From Streptomyces sp. CC53 (GTDB lineage: Bacteria > Actinomycetota > Actinomycetes > Streptomycetales > Streptomycetaceae): a DNA stretch of 64,000 bases. The position numbers were made by a program, and so were the translations under genes. The stretch covers positions 79,457 to 143,456 of the forward strand of contig NZ_MKXB01000189.1 in the NCBI RefSeq assembly GCF_001865245.1, read 5' to 3'. Shown in pieces: positions 33,873 to 41,597 of this stretch. How positions within the stretch are numbered: the first letter of the stretch is position 1; every line of letters starts with the position of its first letter. The notes beneath the pieces were generated by a model. It was given only the letters and a program-made list of their open reading frames with translations, did not search any database and was not told the DNA's origin.

Positions 33873-33997
33873 CCCCTTGCCCGGACTCGAACCGGGGCTT
33901 CCGTGGTCGGTGCACCCTATGGGTGATGAGCTCGACCCCAGGGCGGAGTCGGGTGCAACGGCCGTTTCGACGTTCTGCCTGACTGAACTACAAGGGG
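33873..33997 (-). ncRNA. tRNA-like RNA with an elongated, structured arm
   Basis: On the - strand a perfect 7-bp acceptor (CCCCTTG with CAAGGGG) encloses a canonical D arm (GTTC, loop AGTCAGGCA, GAAC) and a canonical T arm (CCCGG, TTCGAGT, CCGGG). Between them lie 75 nt instead of about 22. This middle part pairs as GTCG with CGAC, then TGCACCC with GGGTGCA, then GACTCC with GGGGTC. No normal 7-nt anticodon loop is evident, and CCA is not encoded. It could be an intron-containing or expanded tRNA, or a tRNA-derived regulatory RNA. Confidence 0.5.
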
Positions 33998-34008
33998 CAG
34001 CACACTGG

Positions 34009-34233
34009 TCAGACGGGGCGGACCTCTGACACCTCGCACCACACGCGTTCGAACTTGTCGTGGTCCTTGGTGTGGGCGGTATGGGTCATGCACGCCTCGT
34101 CACCGGCTTTGAGGTCGGCTGTTGCTGCCAGAAGCCACCGGCACTCAGGAGCCAGGCAGCGAGCGCTCATGGTTCGTTCGCTTTGCGGGTGTGTGCCGAT
34201 GCCGTAGTCCACGAAACGGAAGACGCTCCTCAC
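34009..34233 (-). CDS. DUF7848-like small Cys protein (74 aa)
   Basis: The sequence VFRFVDYGIGTHPQS, then ARCLAPECRWLLAATADL and CMTHTAHTKDHDKFERVW follows a pattern common in small Streptomyces proteins. It has a CxxxxC pair and later CxxH, so a zinc site is likely. GTG 34233 overlaps the stop of the upstream ORF (GTGA), and GGGGAG is 7 bases upstream. Function is unknown. Confidence 0.65.
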   Translation of the reverse strand: MRSVFRFVDYGIGTHPQSERTMSARCLAPECRWLLAATADLKAGDEACMTHTAHTKDHDKFERVWCEVSEVRPV

Positions 34234-34436
34234 GCTGCCGCTCCCCACCGACCGCCGTGCCGATGGTTGTCGAGCTCGTGGTTGCACATCGCCACGGCCC
34301 CGGCGTCGCCGGCGTCACGGGCGATTTCGCGACTGTTCCGGAGGGATTCGCAGACGCCGCAACCGTCCACTCCAACGGGCTCCAAGTTTCGTTGTCTTGT
34401 CACGGACGCTCCGGCGGCGCCCTCGCTCGTCGTCAT
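34230..34436 (-). CDS. Small CxxC protein (68 aa)
   Basis: The core GCGVCESLRNSREIARDAGD followed by AVAMCNHELDNH resembles a group of short Streptomyces proteins encoded next to XRE regulators. It overlaps the next gene by 4 bases, forming a two-gene unit. The upstream end carries a weak RBS. The role is unknown; small partner proteins of this kind often accompany TPR-HTH regulators. Confidence 0.55.
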   Translation of the reverse strand: MTTSEGAAGASVTRQRNLEPVGVDGCGVCESLRNSREIARDAGDAGAVAMCNHELDNHRHGGRWGAAA

Positions 34437-34460
34437 GACGAAGACCGTAGAAGACCAACA

Positions 34461-34493
34461 GCCCCGACGTCATTGGTAGTTTGACGTCGGGGC
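34461..34493 (-). terminator. 12-bp perfect hairpin after the TPR-HTH regulator
   Basis: GCCCCGACGTCA (34461-34472) pairs with TGACGTCGGGGC (34482-34493) with a 9-nt loop. It lies 20 bases beyond the stop of the regulator transcribed from the - strand. Confidence 0.75.
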
Positions 34494-34512
34494 CTGGTGG
34501 ACTACTAGTTTC

Positions 34513-35715
34513 TCAGACGGGAACTCTCACCGCCTGGGCCAGTAGCCGCATCTCGGGTGTCAAGGTTCGACGGCGGTCCAGGAGTCGGGTGACGACGTCC
34601 CTGGCGTATCGCTGGTTCGGTAGCCACTGGGGGGCGGTCTGGTGGATCTCCATCAGCTTGCCCACGGCTTCGCCGTACTGCCGCATGGCGACATGAGCGT
34701 GCGCGACGTCGAGCTGATGCCGGTTCCTGTTGCTGCGCGAAGGCCGAACCCCGGTATGAGAAACCACCTGCTTGGCCAGCTCCAGCACCTTGTCCGGCCG
34801 CTGCTGAATCGACGCGTTCTCCGCGCGCTTCATCAAAACAGTGGTCGGCCCATACGTGCGCGTGATCTCGGACGCCGGCTTGCACTCGCGGCCGAGCAGC
34901 TCAGCCGCCACATGGGCGAAGCGCATGGCGTCCTCGGCCTCTCCGGGCCGGTTGTCGCGCACAGACGCGTTCGAGACACGCAGCAGCATCCATCCCCAAG
35001 CGCAGAGCTCGTCGGGCGTCGCGCGGGTAACACGCCGGGGTTCCATCTCGTCGGCCCAGTGGATCGCCAGATCGCGCGCCTGCCCCAGCTTCCCTTGACG
35101 CAGCAGTAGCCAGCACCGGTTGTTGATGCTGACCGAAATCTCCAGGCGGTCGATGGCGTCGTCCATAGCCCGGTCGATGGCGAGGTCTGCCACCTCGAAC
35201 TGGCGTGTCTGGGTGAGCAGCCAGCCGGTGAGTTGCAGGACGCGGACGCGGACGGCCCGGCCTTCCGGCCCCAGGGCGTCCGCGTCCCTGACGATGCTCG
35301 GCATGATCCTGGACAGCGCGTCGAGGTCCAGTCTCTTGAAGAGGGGCTCGACGTCCTGGAGGGCGGCGGTCACTCCGTCCACGGTCGGCGGCTGCTCCAA
35401 GCCATCGGCCAACCTGGGCGGGTGCTCCAGGGCTTTGCGGACGGCATTCCACTGGTCCGCCGTGGGCTGGTGGGCGGTCTCGCGGTCTCCTTCGTCTCCG
35501 AGGAGCTTCGTGGTCGGGACACGGAGAACCCTGGCCAGGCTGTGGAGCGTCTCGGCCCGGGTCTCCCCGGCACGTTCCTGTTCAAGGAGCCGGATGGTGG
35601 CGATCGACACCGGCTTGCAGTCGTGTGTCTCCTTGGTCAGGCGTGCCAACTCTGCCTGTGTAAGCCCTCGCAGCTTGCGCATGTCGCGCAGCCGGCTACC
35701 AATCGTGGCGCTCAT
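34513..35715 (-). CDS. XRE-family regulator with TPR-like C-terminus (400 aa)
   Basis: Residues 1-65 form a helix-turn-helix (GSRLRDMRKLRGLTQAELA, then SIATIRLLEQ). The remaining 330 residues are helical and repetitive, as in Streptomyces HTH-TPR regulators that respond to small peptides or metabolites. ATG 35715 is chosen from the HTH alignment; the upstream in-frame extension is Pro/Ser-rich and unlikely. It may regulate prophage or host functions. A strong terminator follows, and two small genes lie downstream on the same strand. Confidence 0.8.
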   Translation of the reverse strand: MSATIGSRLRDMRKLRGLTQAELARLTKETHDCKPVSIATIRLLEQERAGETRAETLHSLARVLRVPTTKLLGDEGDRETAHQPTADQWNAVRKALEHPPRLADGLEQPPTVDGVTAALQDVEPLFKRLDLDALSRIMPSIVRDADALGPEGRAVRVRVLQLTGWLLTQTRQFEVADLAIDRAMDDAIDRLEISVSINNRCWLLLRQGKLGQARDLAIHWADEMEPRRVTRATPDELCAWGWMLLRVSNASVRDNRPGEAEDAMRFAHVAAELLGRECKPASEITRTYGPTTVLMKRAENASIQQRPDKVLELAKQVVSHTGVRPSRSNRNRHQLDVAHAHVAMRQYGEAVGKLMEIHQTAPQWLPNQRYARDVVTRLLDRRRTLTPEMRLLAQAVRVPV

Positions 35716-35827
35716 GCAAGCCAGGGTAGGCGGCGATGCGGTTGGCTCGGCACTGCCAGACCAGCCCTGATATTGTGCCGGGTGTCGCTCCGGTGACGGC
35801 CCGCAGTACACGGACCGGGGCGCAAAC

Positions 35828-35864
35828 GGAAGCCCCCTCTCACTTTCCCTGAGAGGGGGCTTCC
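35828..35864. terminator. 15-bp perfect hairpin
   Basis: GGAAGCCCCCTCTCA (35828-35842) pairs with TGAGAGGGGGCTTCC (35850-35864) with a 7-nt loop. It sits downstream of the lipoprotein gene (- strand) and could act on that transcript. Confidence 0.8.
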
Positions 35865-35883
35865 GCAGGCTCGTTTCCCTTGT

Positions 35884-36336
35884 TCACGGGGACTTAGTGC
35901 GGTCGAAGTCGGTGACGTTCAGCTTGACGTCCGCGGTGTCCAGGGTGGTGGGGAAGTCTCCCTTCGTGGTCTGGCCGGGGAGGACGTCGGTGACGAACTG
36001 GGTGGAGTTCGCCATGCGGGTTCCGTCCGGTGTCACGGCTTCCCAGTCCCATCGGTAGTTGGACTTCTCCGAGCTGTTGTTCGTGATCGTCCATGTGATC
36101 CAGATGTTCTTGATCCCGAAGTCGGACCGGTCGTCGATGGTGAAGCTGACAAGATCCTTACGCTCCCGGGTCTCTTCCTCGGCTGCCGGGTCGGCTGGTG
36201 CTGTGGTTGCCGGCGGCGGCGTGGTCTCCTCGGCCGGCGGCGTGGTACTCCCTCCGCTGGTGGCGGTGCAGGCCGCCGTGGACAGGAGGGCGGCGATGGC
36301 GGTTCCGGTAGCGATGACGGTTCGTGGGTGCTTCAT
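35884..36336 (-). CDS. Putative lipoprotein (150 aa), possible lysogenic-conversion factor
   Basis: ATG 36336 is set by GGGAGGCG upstream. The first 28 residues are a signal peptide (MKHPRTVIATG, hydrophobic core, then LLSTAAC) with a lipobox-like Cys. A Thr/Pro/Ala/Glu linker follows (about residues 33-62). The C-terminal 85 residues form a beta domain (IKNIWITWTITNNSSEKSNY). Surface lipoproteins encoded by prophages often block superinfection; that is inference. Its start overlaps the stop of the upstream two-TM gene, so the two are coupled. Confidence 0.7.
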   Translation of the reverse strand: MKHPRTVIATGTAIAALLSTAACTATSGGSTTPPAEETTPPPATTAPADPAAEEETRERKDLVSFTIDDRSDFGIKNIWITWTITNNSSEKSNYRWDWEAVTPDGTRMANSTQFVTDVLPGQTTKGDFPTTLDTADVKLNVTDFDRTKSP

Positions 36337-36671
36337 GTGATCGCCTCCCTGTCGTTGGGGCTGCTGCCGAGGTTGATGGCGTCGGCCCCGGCTAGGTGTG
36401 CTGTGGACTTGTTCATTGCGCTGGCCTCTTCGAAGCCATCGCGGTAGCCGGCTTGGTATCCGATTGATTTTCCGATGGCCTGGCCGCGTCGGAAGGCGTC
36501 TTCGACGGGAACGGCGAAGGTGGCGAACATGAAGAGCACGTTCGACAGGACGGCCATCCCCAAGACGATCCGCATGGCTACAGGTTGCTCCCGCAGCGGC
36601 CAAACGCTTACCCATAGGGCGACGGATATAGCGAGGTAGCTGACTCGGGAGCGCCACATCCGAATGTTCAC
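36333..36671 (-). CDS. Small membrane protein (112 aa, two TM segments)
   Basis: Hydrophobic segments occur at about residues 8-25 (VSYLAISVALWVSVWPL) and 31-54 (RIVLGMAVLSNVLFMFATFAV). They are followed by a soluble helical tail with EDAFRRGQAIGKSIGYQAGY. GTG 36671 follows AAGGAGTG. The stop overlaps the lipoprotein ATG (ATGA). Together they form a coupled envelope pair. Function is unknown. Confidence 0.65.
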   Translation of the reverse strand: MNIRMWRSRVSYLAISVALWVSVWPLREQPVAMRIVLGMAVLSNVLFMFATFAVPVEDAFRRGQAIGKSIGYQAGYRDGFEEASAMNKSTAHLAGADAINLGSSPNDREAIT

Positions 36672-36726
36672 AGTGACACTCCTTGGACGTTGGTGCCTGG
36701 TTAGTGGTTCAAGCGTAACGCGCCTC

Positions 36727-37182
36727 CTACCAAGACCGGTTGCTATCTGTTTCGTTATCAGTTTCGTTGCTGCGGCCCATGATGCGCCGGAATAGACCGG
36801 GATGTGACAGCTCGACGGAGCCGACCAAGAACTCCAGGCTGTTCCAGGCGAGAGTCCGCATACGTTCGCGGTCTTCGACGGGGAGTTGGTCGATGTCTTG
36901 GACTGCCGAGGCGAAGCGCTCCACAAGTGGATCAATGGTCGGTGTTTCGGGGAGCTTGGCGTTCGCCTCCTCTTCGGTGAGAGCGCCGCATCGTATGGCG
37001 ATCTCTAGTGGCTCAACGTCCAGGGCTTCAGCGAGGGCGTGCCAGAACTTGGGGTGTGCGGGCGACTTCCCGTTCCGCCAACGACTGATGTTGAAGTCTC
37101 CAATGCCAGAGGCTTCTGCGAGGTCTCGCGGCGTGTAACCCCGCGCCTTCATGCGCTTATCCAGCCACTCTGCGAAGTCCAT
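36727..37182 (-). CDS. XRE-family repressor-like protein (151 aa)
   Basis: The N-terminal HTH is clear: MKARGYTPRDLAEASGIGDFNISRWRNG. A helical region follows (LAEALDVEPLEIAIRCGALTEEEA), then a C-terminal region with no recognisable protease motif. ATG 37182 has AGAAAGG upstream. It is divergent from the GIY-YIG gene, a common place for a phage immunity repressor. The C-terminal half lacks the LexA-type Ser/Lys dyad, so if it is the repressor, induction must differ from RecA-stimulated cleavage. Confidence 0.75.
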   Translation of the reverse strand: MDFAEWLDKRMKARGYTPRDLAEASGIGDFNISRWRNGKSPAHPKFWHALAEALDVEPLEIAIRCGALTEEEANAKLPETPTIDPLVERFASAVQDIDQLPVEDRERMRTLAWNSLEFLVGSVELSHPGLFRRIMGRSNETDNETDSNRSW

Positions 37183-37208
37183 GATCAACCTTTCTGGTTT
37201 GTAGCGGC

Positions 37209-37244
37209 TGTCCAGAGCTACCCCTGTGCGCTTGTCCAGGCTAC
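37209..37244. promoter_or_regulatory. Two direct repeats upstream of the XRE repressor (operator candidate)
   Basis: TGTCCAGAGCTAC at 37209-37221 and TGTCCAGGCTAC at 37233-37244 begin 24 nt apart. They lie 27-62 bases upstream of the repressor ATG and could bind the repressor itself. Confidence 0.4.
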
Positions 37245-37549
37245 GCCGGTTTTGCACTGATAGCTCCCGTGTGGCAGGGGGTGCTTGCGTGCGCTGCGGG
37301 CTGCTGATCGGGCAGCTTGTCTGCCAGCAGGAAAGAATCTTGATGATTCGCTTGTGTTCATGCACACAGCGGCGTATACCTGAAGACAGGCAGGCAAAAC
37401 CGACGAATCGGGCAAAGTGGCCCGGGGTTCGGGAGCCGGCCCCGGGAGCCCGAAAAGGGTCTCCCAGCAGTCTTCGAAAGCTTCGGGCGCCGCCACTGCA
37501 CAGGCATGCGGTCATAGGTCTAGGCCACCTTGGCACGGTCTGCTTTACC

Positions 37550-37607
37550 GCCTCCGATAGGCGCACTCGGGCGCCAGACTTGGTCGGTTCGAATCCGGTC
37601 GGAGGCA
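37550..37607 (+). ncRNA. tRNA-like structure lacking a D arm
   Basis: A perfect 7-bp acceptor (GCCTCCG with CGGAGGC) encloses a GGCGC/GCGCC arm with a 6-nt loop, and a T arm of consensus form (GTCGG, TTCGAAT, CCGGT). Only 58 nt long; there is no D arm. It lies directly before the GIY-YIG gene's RBS. It may be a tRNA relic, an old attachment-site remnant, or a structured leader. Confidence 0.45.
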
Positions 37608-37625
37608 CGTGGAGGTGAGACGCAC

Positions 37626-38033
37626 ATGGACGGCAATAGAGGCGCAGACGTCACGCTCGGCGGCAAGGTGTTCAAGGCCCTGGCGACGGCGGACTCTCTC
37701 ACAAAGCAGGGCCGAATCCGCGAGGCTCGCATGATCATGTCCGAGGTGCGACGCATGCAGCGCGCCGTGAAGTTCCCCCCTCGCACCGTGTCACACCTGA
37801 AGGGGCGGTGGCTGTACCGCCTCTGGGCGGCCGACGACACCCTTCTCTATGTCGGGATCACCGACCGCGGCAGAGAGCGTGAACGGGAACACGTCCGGAC
37901 GAAGATCTGGTGGCCGGAGGTTCACCATATAACGGTGGAACCGATAGCCACCCGGGCTGAACTTCTGCATCTTGAGCGAGTGGCGATCAGCAGAGAACGC
38001 CCCCGCTACAACACCCAGCACAATCGGGACTGA
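37626..38033 (+). CDS. GIY-YIG-like nuclease domain protein (135 aa)
   Basis: The C-terminal half carries LYRLWAADDTLLYVGITDR, then Arg/Glu/His (RGREREREHVRT) and WWPEVHHITVEPIATRAE. It ends in LERVAISRERPRYNTQHN, an order typical of GIY-YIG domains in actinobacteria. The N-terminal 45 residues are a basic helix. ATG 37626 has GGAGGTGA 8 bases upstream. It is convergent with the integrase (2-base gap). Whether it is an active nuclease is unproven. Confidence 0.7.
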   Translation: MDGNRGADVTLGGKVFKALATADSLTKQGRIREARMIMSEVRRMQRAVKFPPRTVSHLKGRWLYRLWAADDTLLYVGITDRGREREREHVRTKIWWPEVHHITVEPIATRAELLHLERVAISRERPRYNTQHNRD

Positions 38034-38035
38034 GG

Positions 38036-39055
38036 TCATCGGATTGCCCGCACGGCCCCGGCTGCCGAGCGAGTCAGAAATCTCTGACCGCGTAGCCGAG
38101 TGTTGCGAGCTGCAACTTCGGCCTGAAGGCCGAGGTAGCGTTCCGTGGTTTCTTGGTTCTTGTGGCCGAGGAATACCATCGTTTCTCTCAGTGCGTGATC
38201 ATGCGAGACCTCGTCGCGGAGGCGATCGAAGTAGATCCGTGCCACAGATCGGCGAATCGCATGCCACGCCTCACCGGCTTCAAGGTGGATGCCGCAGGAA
38301 ACCAGGAGGGCCTTGAGGCGTTCGGTCGCCCACATGTATGAACAGTGCTTCGTCGGGTCGGGTACGTAGTACACGTACCCGGTACCCGCGGCGTTCCTGC
38401 GCGACCAGCCTGGAAACAGGTAGATCCGTTCCGCCGTTGGGATGGCGCTGTCTTTTGTGTACCACGCCAGGTAGCGCCGAATCTCTTCTTCAAGGTCGAG
38501 GGTCAAGGGCAGGGCGTCGAAGCGGCCGGTCTTGAGGACCCACACGTATAGGTCACCTGTTTGCAGGTCTATGTCACTAAGTTTGATCTTTCGTATGTCG
38601 GAAATCCGAAGGGCGGTCGATGCTGCAACAGCGATCATGCAGCGGAGTATTGGATGCTCCGCCTTTTCGATCAAGAGCCCCAGTTCATCCTCCTGGAGGC
38701 GAGTAGGAGCTATCTCGTGCGGTGCGCCGCGCTCCCTAAAAGGTGACTTCGGGCATCGCAGTTCCTGCCGGATCCATCCCTTGTGCTTGGCGTAGCGGAA
38801 CAAGGCGTTGATCGCCGAGCGGTACGACGTGCCGGTCTTCGGGCCTCGGCCCACGAGGATCCCGCCATCCCCGTACAGGAAGTCGGCCAGATCGGATTCC
38901 CTGATCCCTGCAACCTGTCGTCCCTGGAATCGGCCGGCCAGGCGGTTGTTGACCAGGCGATACTGCTTGATCGTGCCGGCTGGCACGCCGTGCGCCTGCT
39001 GGGCCTGCGTGAACCTGACGACGGCTTCATGTAGGGACGGGTGATCGGTACCCAC
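38036..39055 (-). CDS. int: Tyrosine-family phage integrase (339 aa)
   Basis: The C-terminal catalytic domain shows the expected residues: Arg in TALRISDIRKI, then HAIRRS (HxxR), LGHKN and the nucleophile Tyr in TTERYLGL. The N-terminal core-binding domain has QAQQAHGVPAGTIKQY. GTG 39055 is preferred (AGGAG about 10 bases upstream); a longer frame exists but lacks an RBS. The gene is transcribed away from the attachment junction with a TATAAT upstream. It catalyses integration, and excision with a directionality factor not seen in the window. Confidence 0.93.
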   Translation of the reverse strand: MGTDHPSLHEAVVRFTQAQQAHGVPAGTIKQYRLVNNRLAGRFQGRQVAGIRESDLADFLYGDGGILVGRGPKTGTSYRSAINALFRYAKHKGWIRQELRCPKSPFRERGAPHEIAPTRLQEDELGLLIEKAEHPILRCMIAVAASTALRISDIRKIKLSDIDLQTGDLYVWVLKTGRFDALPLTLDLEEEIRRYLAWYTKDSAIPTAERIYLFPGWSRRNAAGTGYVYYVPDPTKHCSYMWATERLKALLVSCGIHLEAGEAWHAIRRSVARIYFDRLRDEVSHDHALRETMVFLGHKNQETTERYLGLQAEVAARNTRLRGQRFLTRSAAGAVRAIR

Positions 39056-39109
39056 GACGACATAGCTCCTTTGAGGGCAGCACCACCGGTGCAAAAGCCC
39101 TGCTTATTC

Positions 39110-39115
39110 ATTATA
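39110..39115 (-). promoter_or_regulatory. Likely -10 box (TATAAT) of the integrase promoter
   Basis: A perfect TATAAT lies on the - strand about 55 bases before the integrase start. No convincing -35 is seen in the upstream bases, so activity may need activation or the att DNA. Confidence 0.5.
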
Positions 39116-39136
39116 GACCCCAAAGAGGACATATGC

Positions 39137-39180
39137 CTACCGACTAGGTAGAATACGACTTCTTCCTCTACGGCTCGGCT
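39137..39180. other. Prophage right attachment junction (attR) inside MFS gene
   Basis: Left of here the DNA is phage-like. From about 39148 the + strand frame reads VEYDFFLYGSAA, which is transporter sequence where the family has IEWYDFF. An in-frame TAG at 39145-39147 and the inverted repeat CTACC..GGTAG (39138-39152) mark the junction. The core probably lies in TACGACTTCTTC. The matching attL is outside the window. Confidence 0.75.
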
Positions 39181-40428
39181 GCCGCCCTCGTGTTCAACAC
39201 GCTGTTCTTCCCCACCGCCGACCCGCTCGTGGGCACCCTGATCGCCTTCGTCACCTATGCCATCGGGTTTGCCGCGCGGCCTCTCGGCGGCATCGTCTTC
39301 GGCCACTTCGGGGACAAGGTCGGGCGCAAGAAGCTGCTGGTGGCCAGCCTGCTGATGATGGGCGGCGCGACCTTCGCCATGGGCCTGCTGCCCACGTACG
39401 GGACCATCGGTGTCGGCGCCCCCATCCTGCTGACGATCCTGCGCCTGATCCAGGGCTTCGCGCTGGGCGGGGAGTGGGGCGGGGCCGTCCTCATCGTCTC
39501 CGAGCACGGCGGCGACAAGCACCGCGGGTTCTGGGCGTCCTGGCCGCAGGCCGGCGCGCCCGGCGGGAACCTGCTCGCCACCGGTGTGCTGGCGCTGCTG
39601 GCCGCGTTCCAGTCGGAGGCCGCCTTCCAGTCCTGGGGCTGGCGCATCCCGTTCCTGCTCTCCGGCGTCCTCGTGGTGATCGGCCTGTGGATCCGCGTGT
39701 CGGTGTCCGAGTCGCCCGTGTTCCTCGCCGCCCAGGCCAAGGCGGAGGCGGAGGCCGCCCGCGGCGTGAAGGAGAGGGCGCCGGTCGTCGAGGTGTTCCG
39801 GCGGAGCTGGCGCGAGGTCCTGTCCGCCATCGGCACCCGCTTCGGTGAGAACATCTCGTACTACATCCTCACGTCCTTCCTGCTGGTGTACGTCACCGTC
39901 CACCTGGAGTTGGCGAAGAGCACCGCCCTGAACGCGGTCCTGATCGGTTCGGCCGTCCACTTCGTCACCATCCCCCTGTGGGGAGCGCTGTCCGACCGCA
40001 TCGGCCGCCGCCCGGTCACCTTGATCGGTTCCGTCGGCATGGCCGTCTGGGCGTTCCTCTTCTTCGGCCTCGTGGACTCCACGTCGTTTCCCGTGATCAC
40101 CCTGGCCGTGACCGTCGGGCTGCTGCTGCATGGCGCGATGTACGGGCCGCAGGCGGCCTTCATCTCCGAGATGTTCGACACCAAGGTCCGCTACTCCGGC
40201 GCCTCCATGGGGTCGCAGCTCGCGTCCATCGTCGCGGGTGCCCTCGCGCCGATCATCGCCGTGGAACTCCTCAAGGACTTCGGCTCGTCCACGCCGGTCA
40301 GCGTCTACCTCTGCGCGGCCGCCGTGGTCACCACGGTCACGGTGGCGGTCGCCCGGGAGACCCGTGGGCGTGACCTGGCGCGGTCCCGGGACGAGGAGCG
40401 GGCCGCCCCGCCCGCGGTCGTCTCCTGA
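39148..40428 (+). pseudogene. MHS-family MFS transporter, 5' end removed by prophage
   Basis: The frame has no usable start. It enters at the first transmembrane segment and continues intact for about 426 codons. Features: ARPLGGIVFGHFGDKVGRKK (motif A of the MFS), then LILRLIQGFALGGEWGG and ten or more hydrophobic segments. This matches metabolite:H+ symporters (ProP, ShiA, KgtP type). Prophage excision should restore the gene. The first start-like codon, GTG 39196, has no RBS and would lack the N-terminus, so function is doubtful in the lysogen. Confidence 0.9.
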
Positions 40429-40576
40429 CGCCGCCGCACCGGTGAGCCGCCCGGTTCGCCGCGCCGCCCCCCGACGTGCAGGCGGACCGGGGCCGGTCGT
40501 GCTGACGGCGCCGGGCGGGCGGCGTACTCGCTGCCGATCCGTGCGCGTACGTCAGCGCGTGAGGAGGCTCTCGGAA

Positions 40577-40630
40577 CCGGCGAAGCGCTGCACGGCCCCA
40601 CGTGGACGTGGTCGTGCAGCGCTTCGCCGG
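40577..40630. terminator. 18-bp perfect inverted repeat between convergent genes
   Basis: 40577-40594 pairs with 40613-40630 (CCGGCGAAGCGCTGCACG and its complement). The interior CCACG/CGTGG extends the hairpin. It lies between the truncated transporter and the repressor gene that converge on it; no T-tract is visible. The remaining 40429-40765 DNA shows no gene. Confidence 0.7.
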
Positions 40631-40765
40631 TGTCGCGCGGACGGCGGCCCGGTCAGGCTGTGACCGGGCCGGCTGCGCTGCTCTCCGGTGGCTGGGTGCG
40701 CCCCGCCGGAGCGGGCTGCGGGGGCCGGACCCGGATCCCGGCCCCGCCGCCGGCAGGGAGTGCCG

Positions 40766-41083
<318 letters not shown>

Positions 41084-41147
41084 CTGTACGTCCCTTTTGG
41101 GAGGGTGTCGACGGCCGTACCGGGGCAGCGCCGCCCGCCGGCGCCGG

Positions 41148-41513
41148 TCAGTTCCGTGCGGTCGCTGCGGCCTCGCGCCGCACCGCGTCCATGTCGACGG
41201 CCCGCACCTTGCCGATGAGCTCCTCCAAAGCCTGCGGCGGCAGTGCGCCCGGCTGGGCGTACAGGACGGTCCGGTCGCGCACGGCCATCAGCGTGGGGAT
41301 GGAGGAGATCCCGAAGGCGGCGGCGAGTTCCGGCTGCGCTTCGGTGTCGACCTTGCCGAAGACGATGTCGGGGTGGCGTTCGGCGGCCTTCTCGAAGACG
41401 GGGCCGAAGACCCGGCAGGGTCCGCACCAGGCGGCCCAGAAGTCGATCAGCACGATCTCCGAGCCGGTGACGACGTCGTCGAAGGTTTCCTTGGTCAGGT
41501 CGAGGGTCGGCAT
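41148..41513 (-). CDS. Thioredoxin (121 aa)
   Basis: A classic WCGPC active site lies at about residues 29-33 and the cis-Pro loop SIPTLM follows. Residues about 105-121 form an extra C-terminal helix. It reduces disulfides and possibly persulfidated proteins. A TATACCC/GGGTATA inverted repeat sits 17 bases upstream of ATG 41513, so it is likely in the repressor's regulon. The repressor gene lies downstream on the same strand after a 94-base gap. Confidence 0.92.
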   Translation of the reverse strand: MPTLDLTKETFDDVVTGSEIVLIDFWAAWCGPCRVFGPVFEKAAERHPDIVFGKVDTEAQPELAAAFGISSIPTLMAVRDRTVLYAQPGALPPQALEELIGKVRAVDMDAVRREAAATARN

Positions 41514-41529
41514 GGTCGCTCTCCTTTCG

Positions 41530-41547
41530 TATACCCGGAGGGGTATA
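41530..41547. promoter_or_regulatory. CstR-type operator, site 2
   Basis: TATACCC and GGGTATA in inverted orientation with a 4-nt spacer, 17 bases upstream of the thioredoxin start. Confidence 0.65.
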
Positions 41548-41597
41548 TGCGGTTCAACCGGCCCCCGGCGGGGTTTGTTCCCGCCGGGGGCCGGCCG

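Larger units (their letters stand above)
1..39150. mobile_element. Prophage (partial, late-gene half, siphovirus type)
   Basis: A continuous phage morphogenesis, lysis and integration block. Gene order is that of HK97-fold siphoviruses (terminase, portal, protease, capsid, connectors, tube, chaperones, tape measure, tail tip, lysis), followed by an oppositely oriented lysogeny region ending in a tyrosine integrase. The right edge is set by the integrase and by a host transporter gene that becomes readable at about 39148. The left edge, small terminase, replication and attL lie outside the window. The structural genes look intact, so the element could be inducible; that is inference. Confidence 0.95.

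Noticed and set aside
33873..33997. Ordinary tRNA gene
   Set aside because: The span between D and T arms is about 50 nt too long and no normal anticodon loop is found; kept only as tRNA-like RNA.
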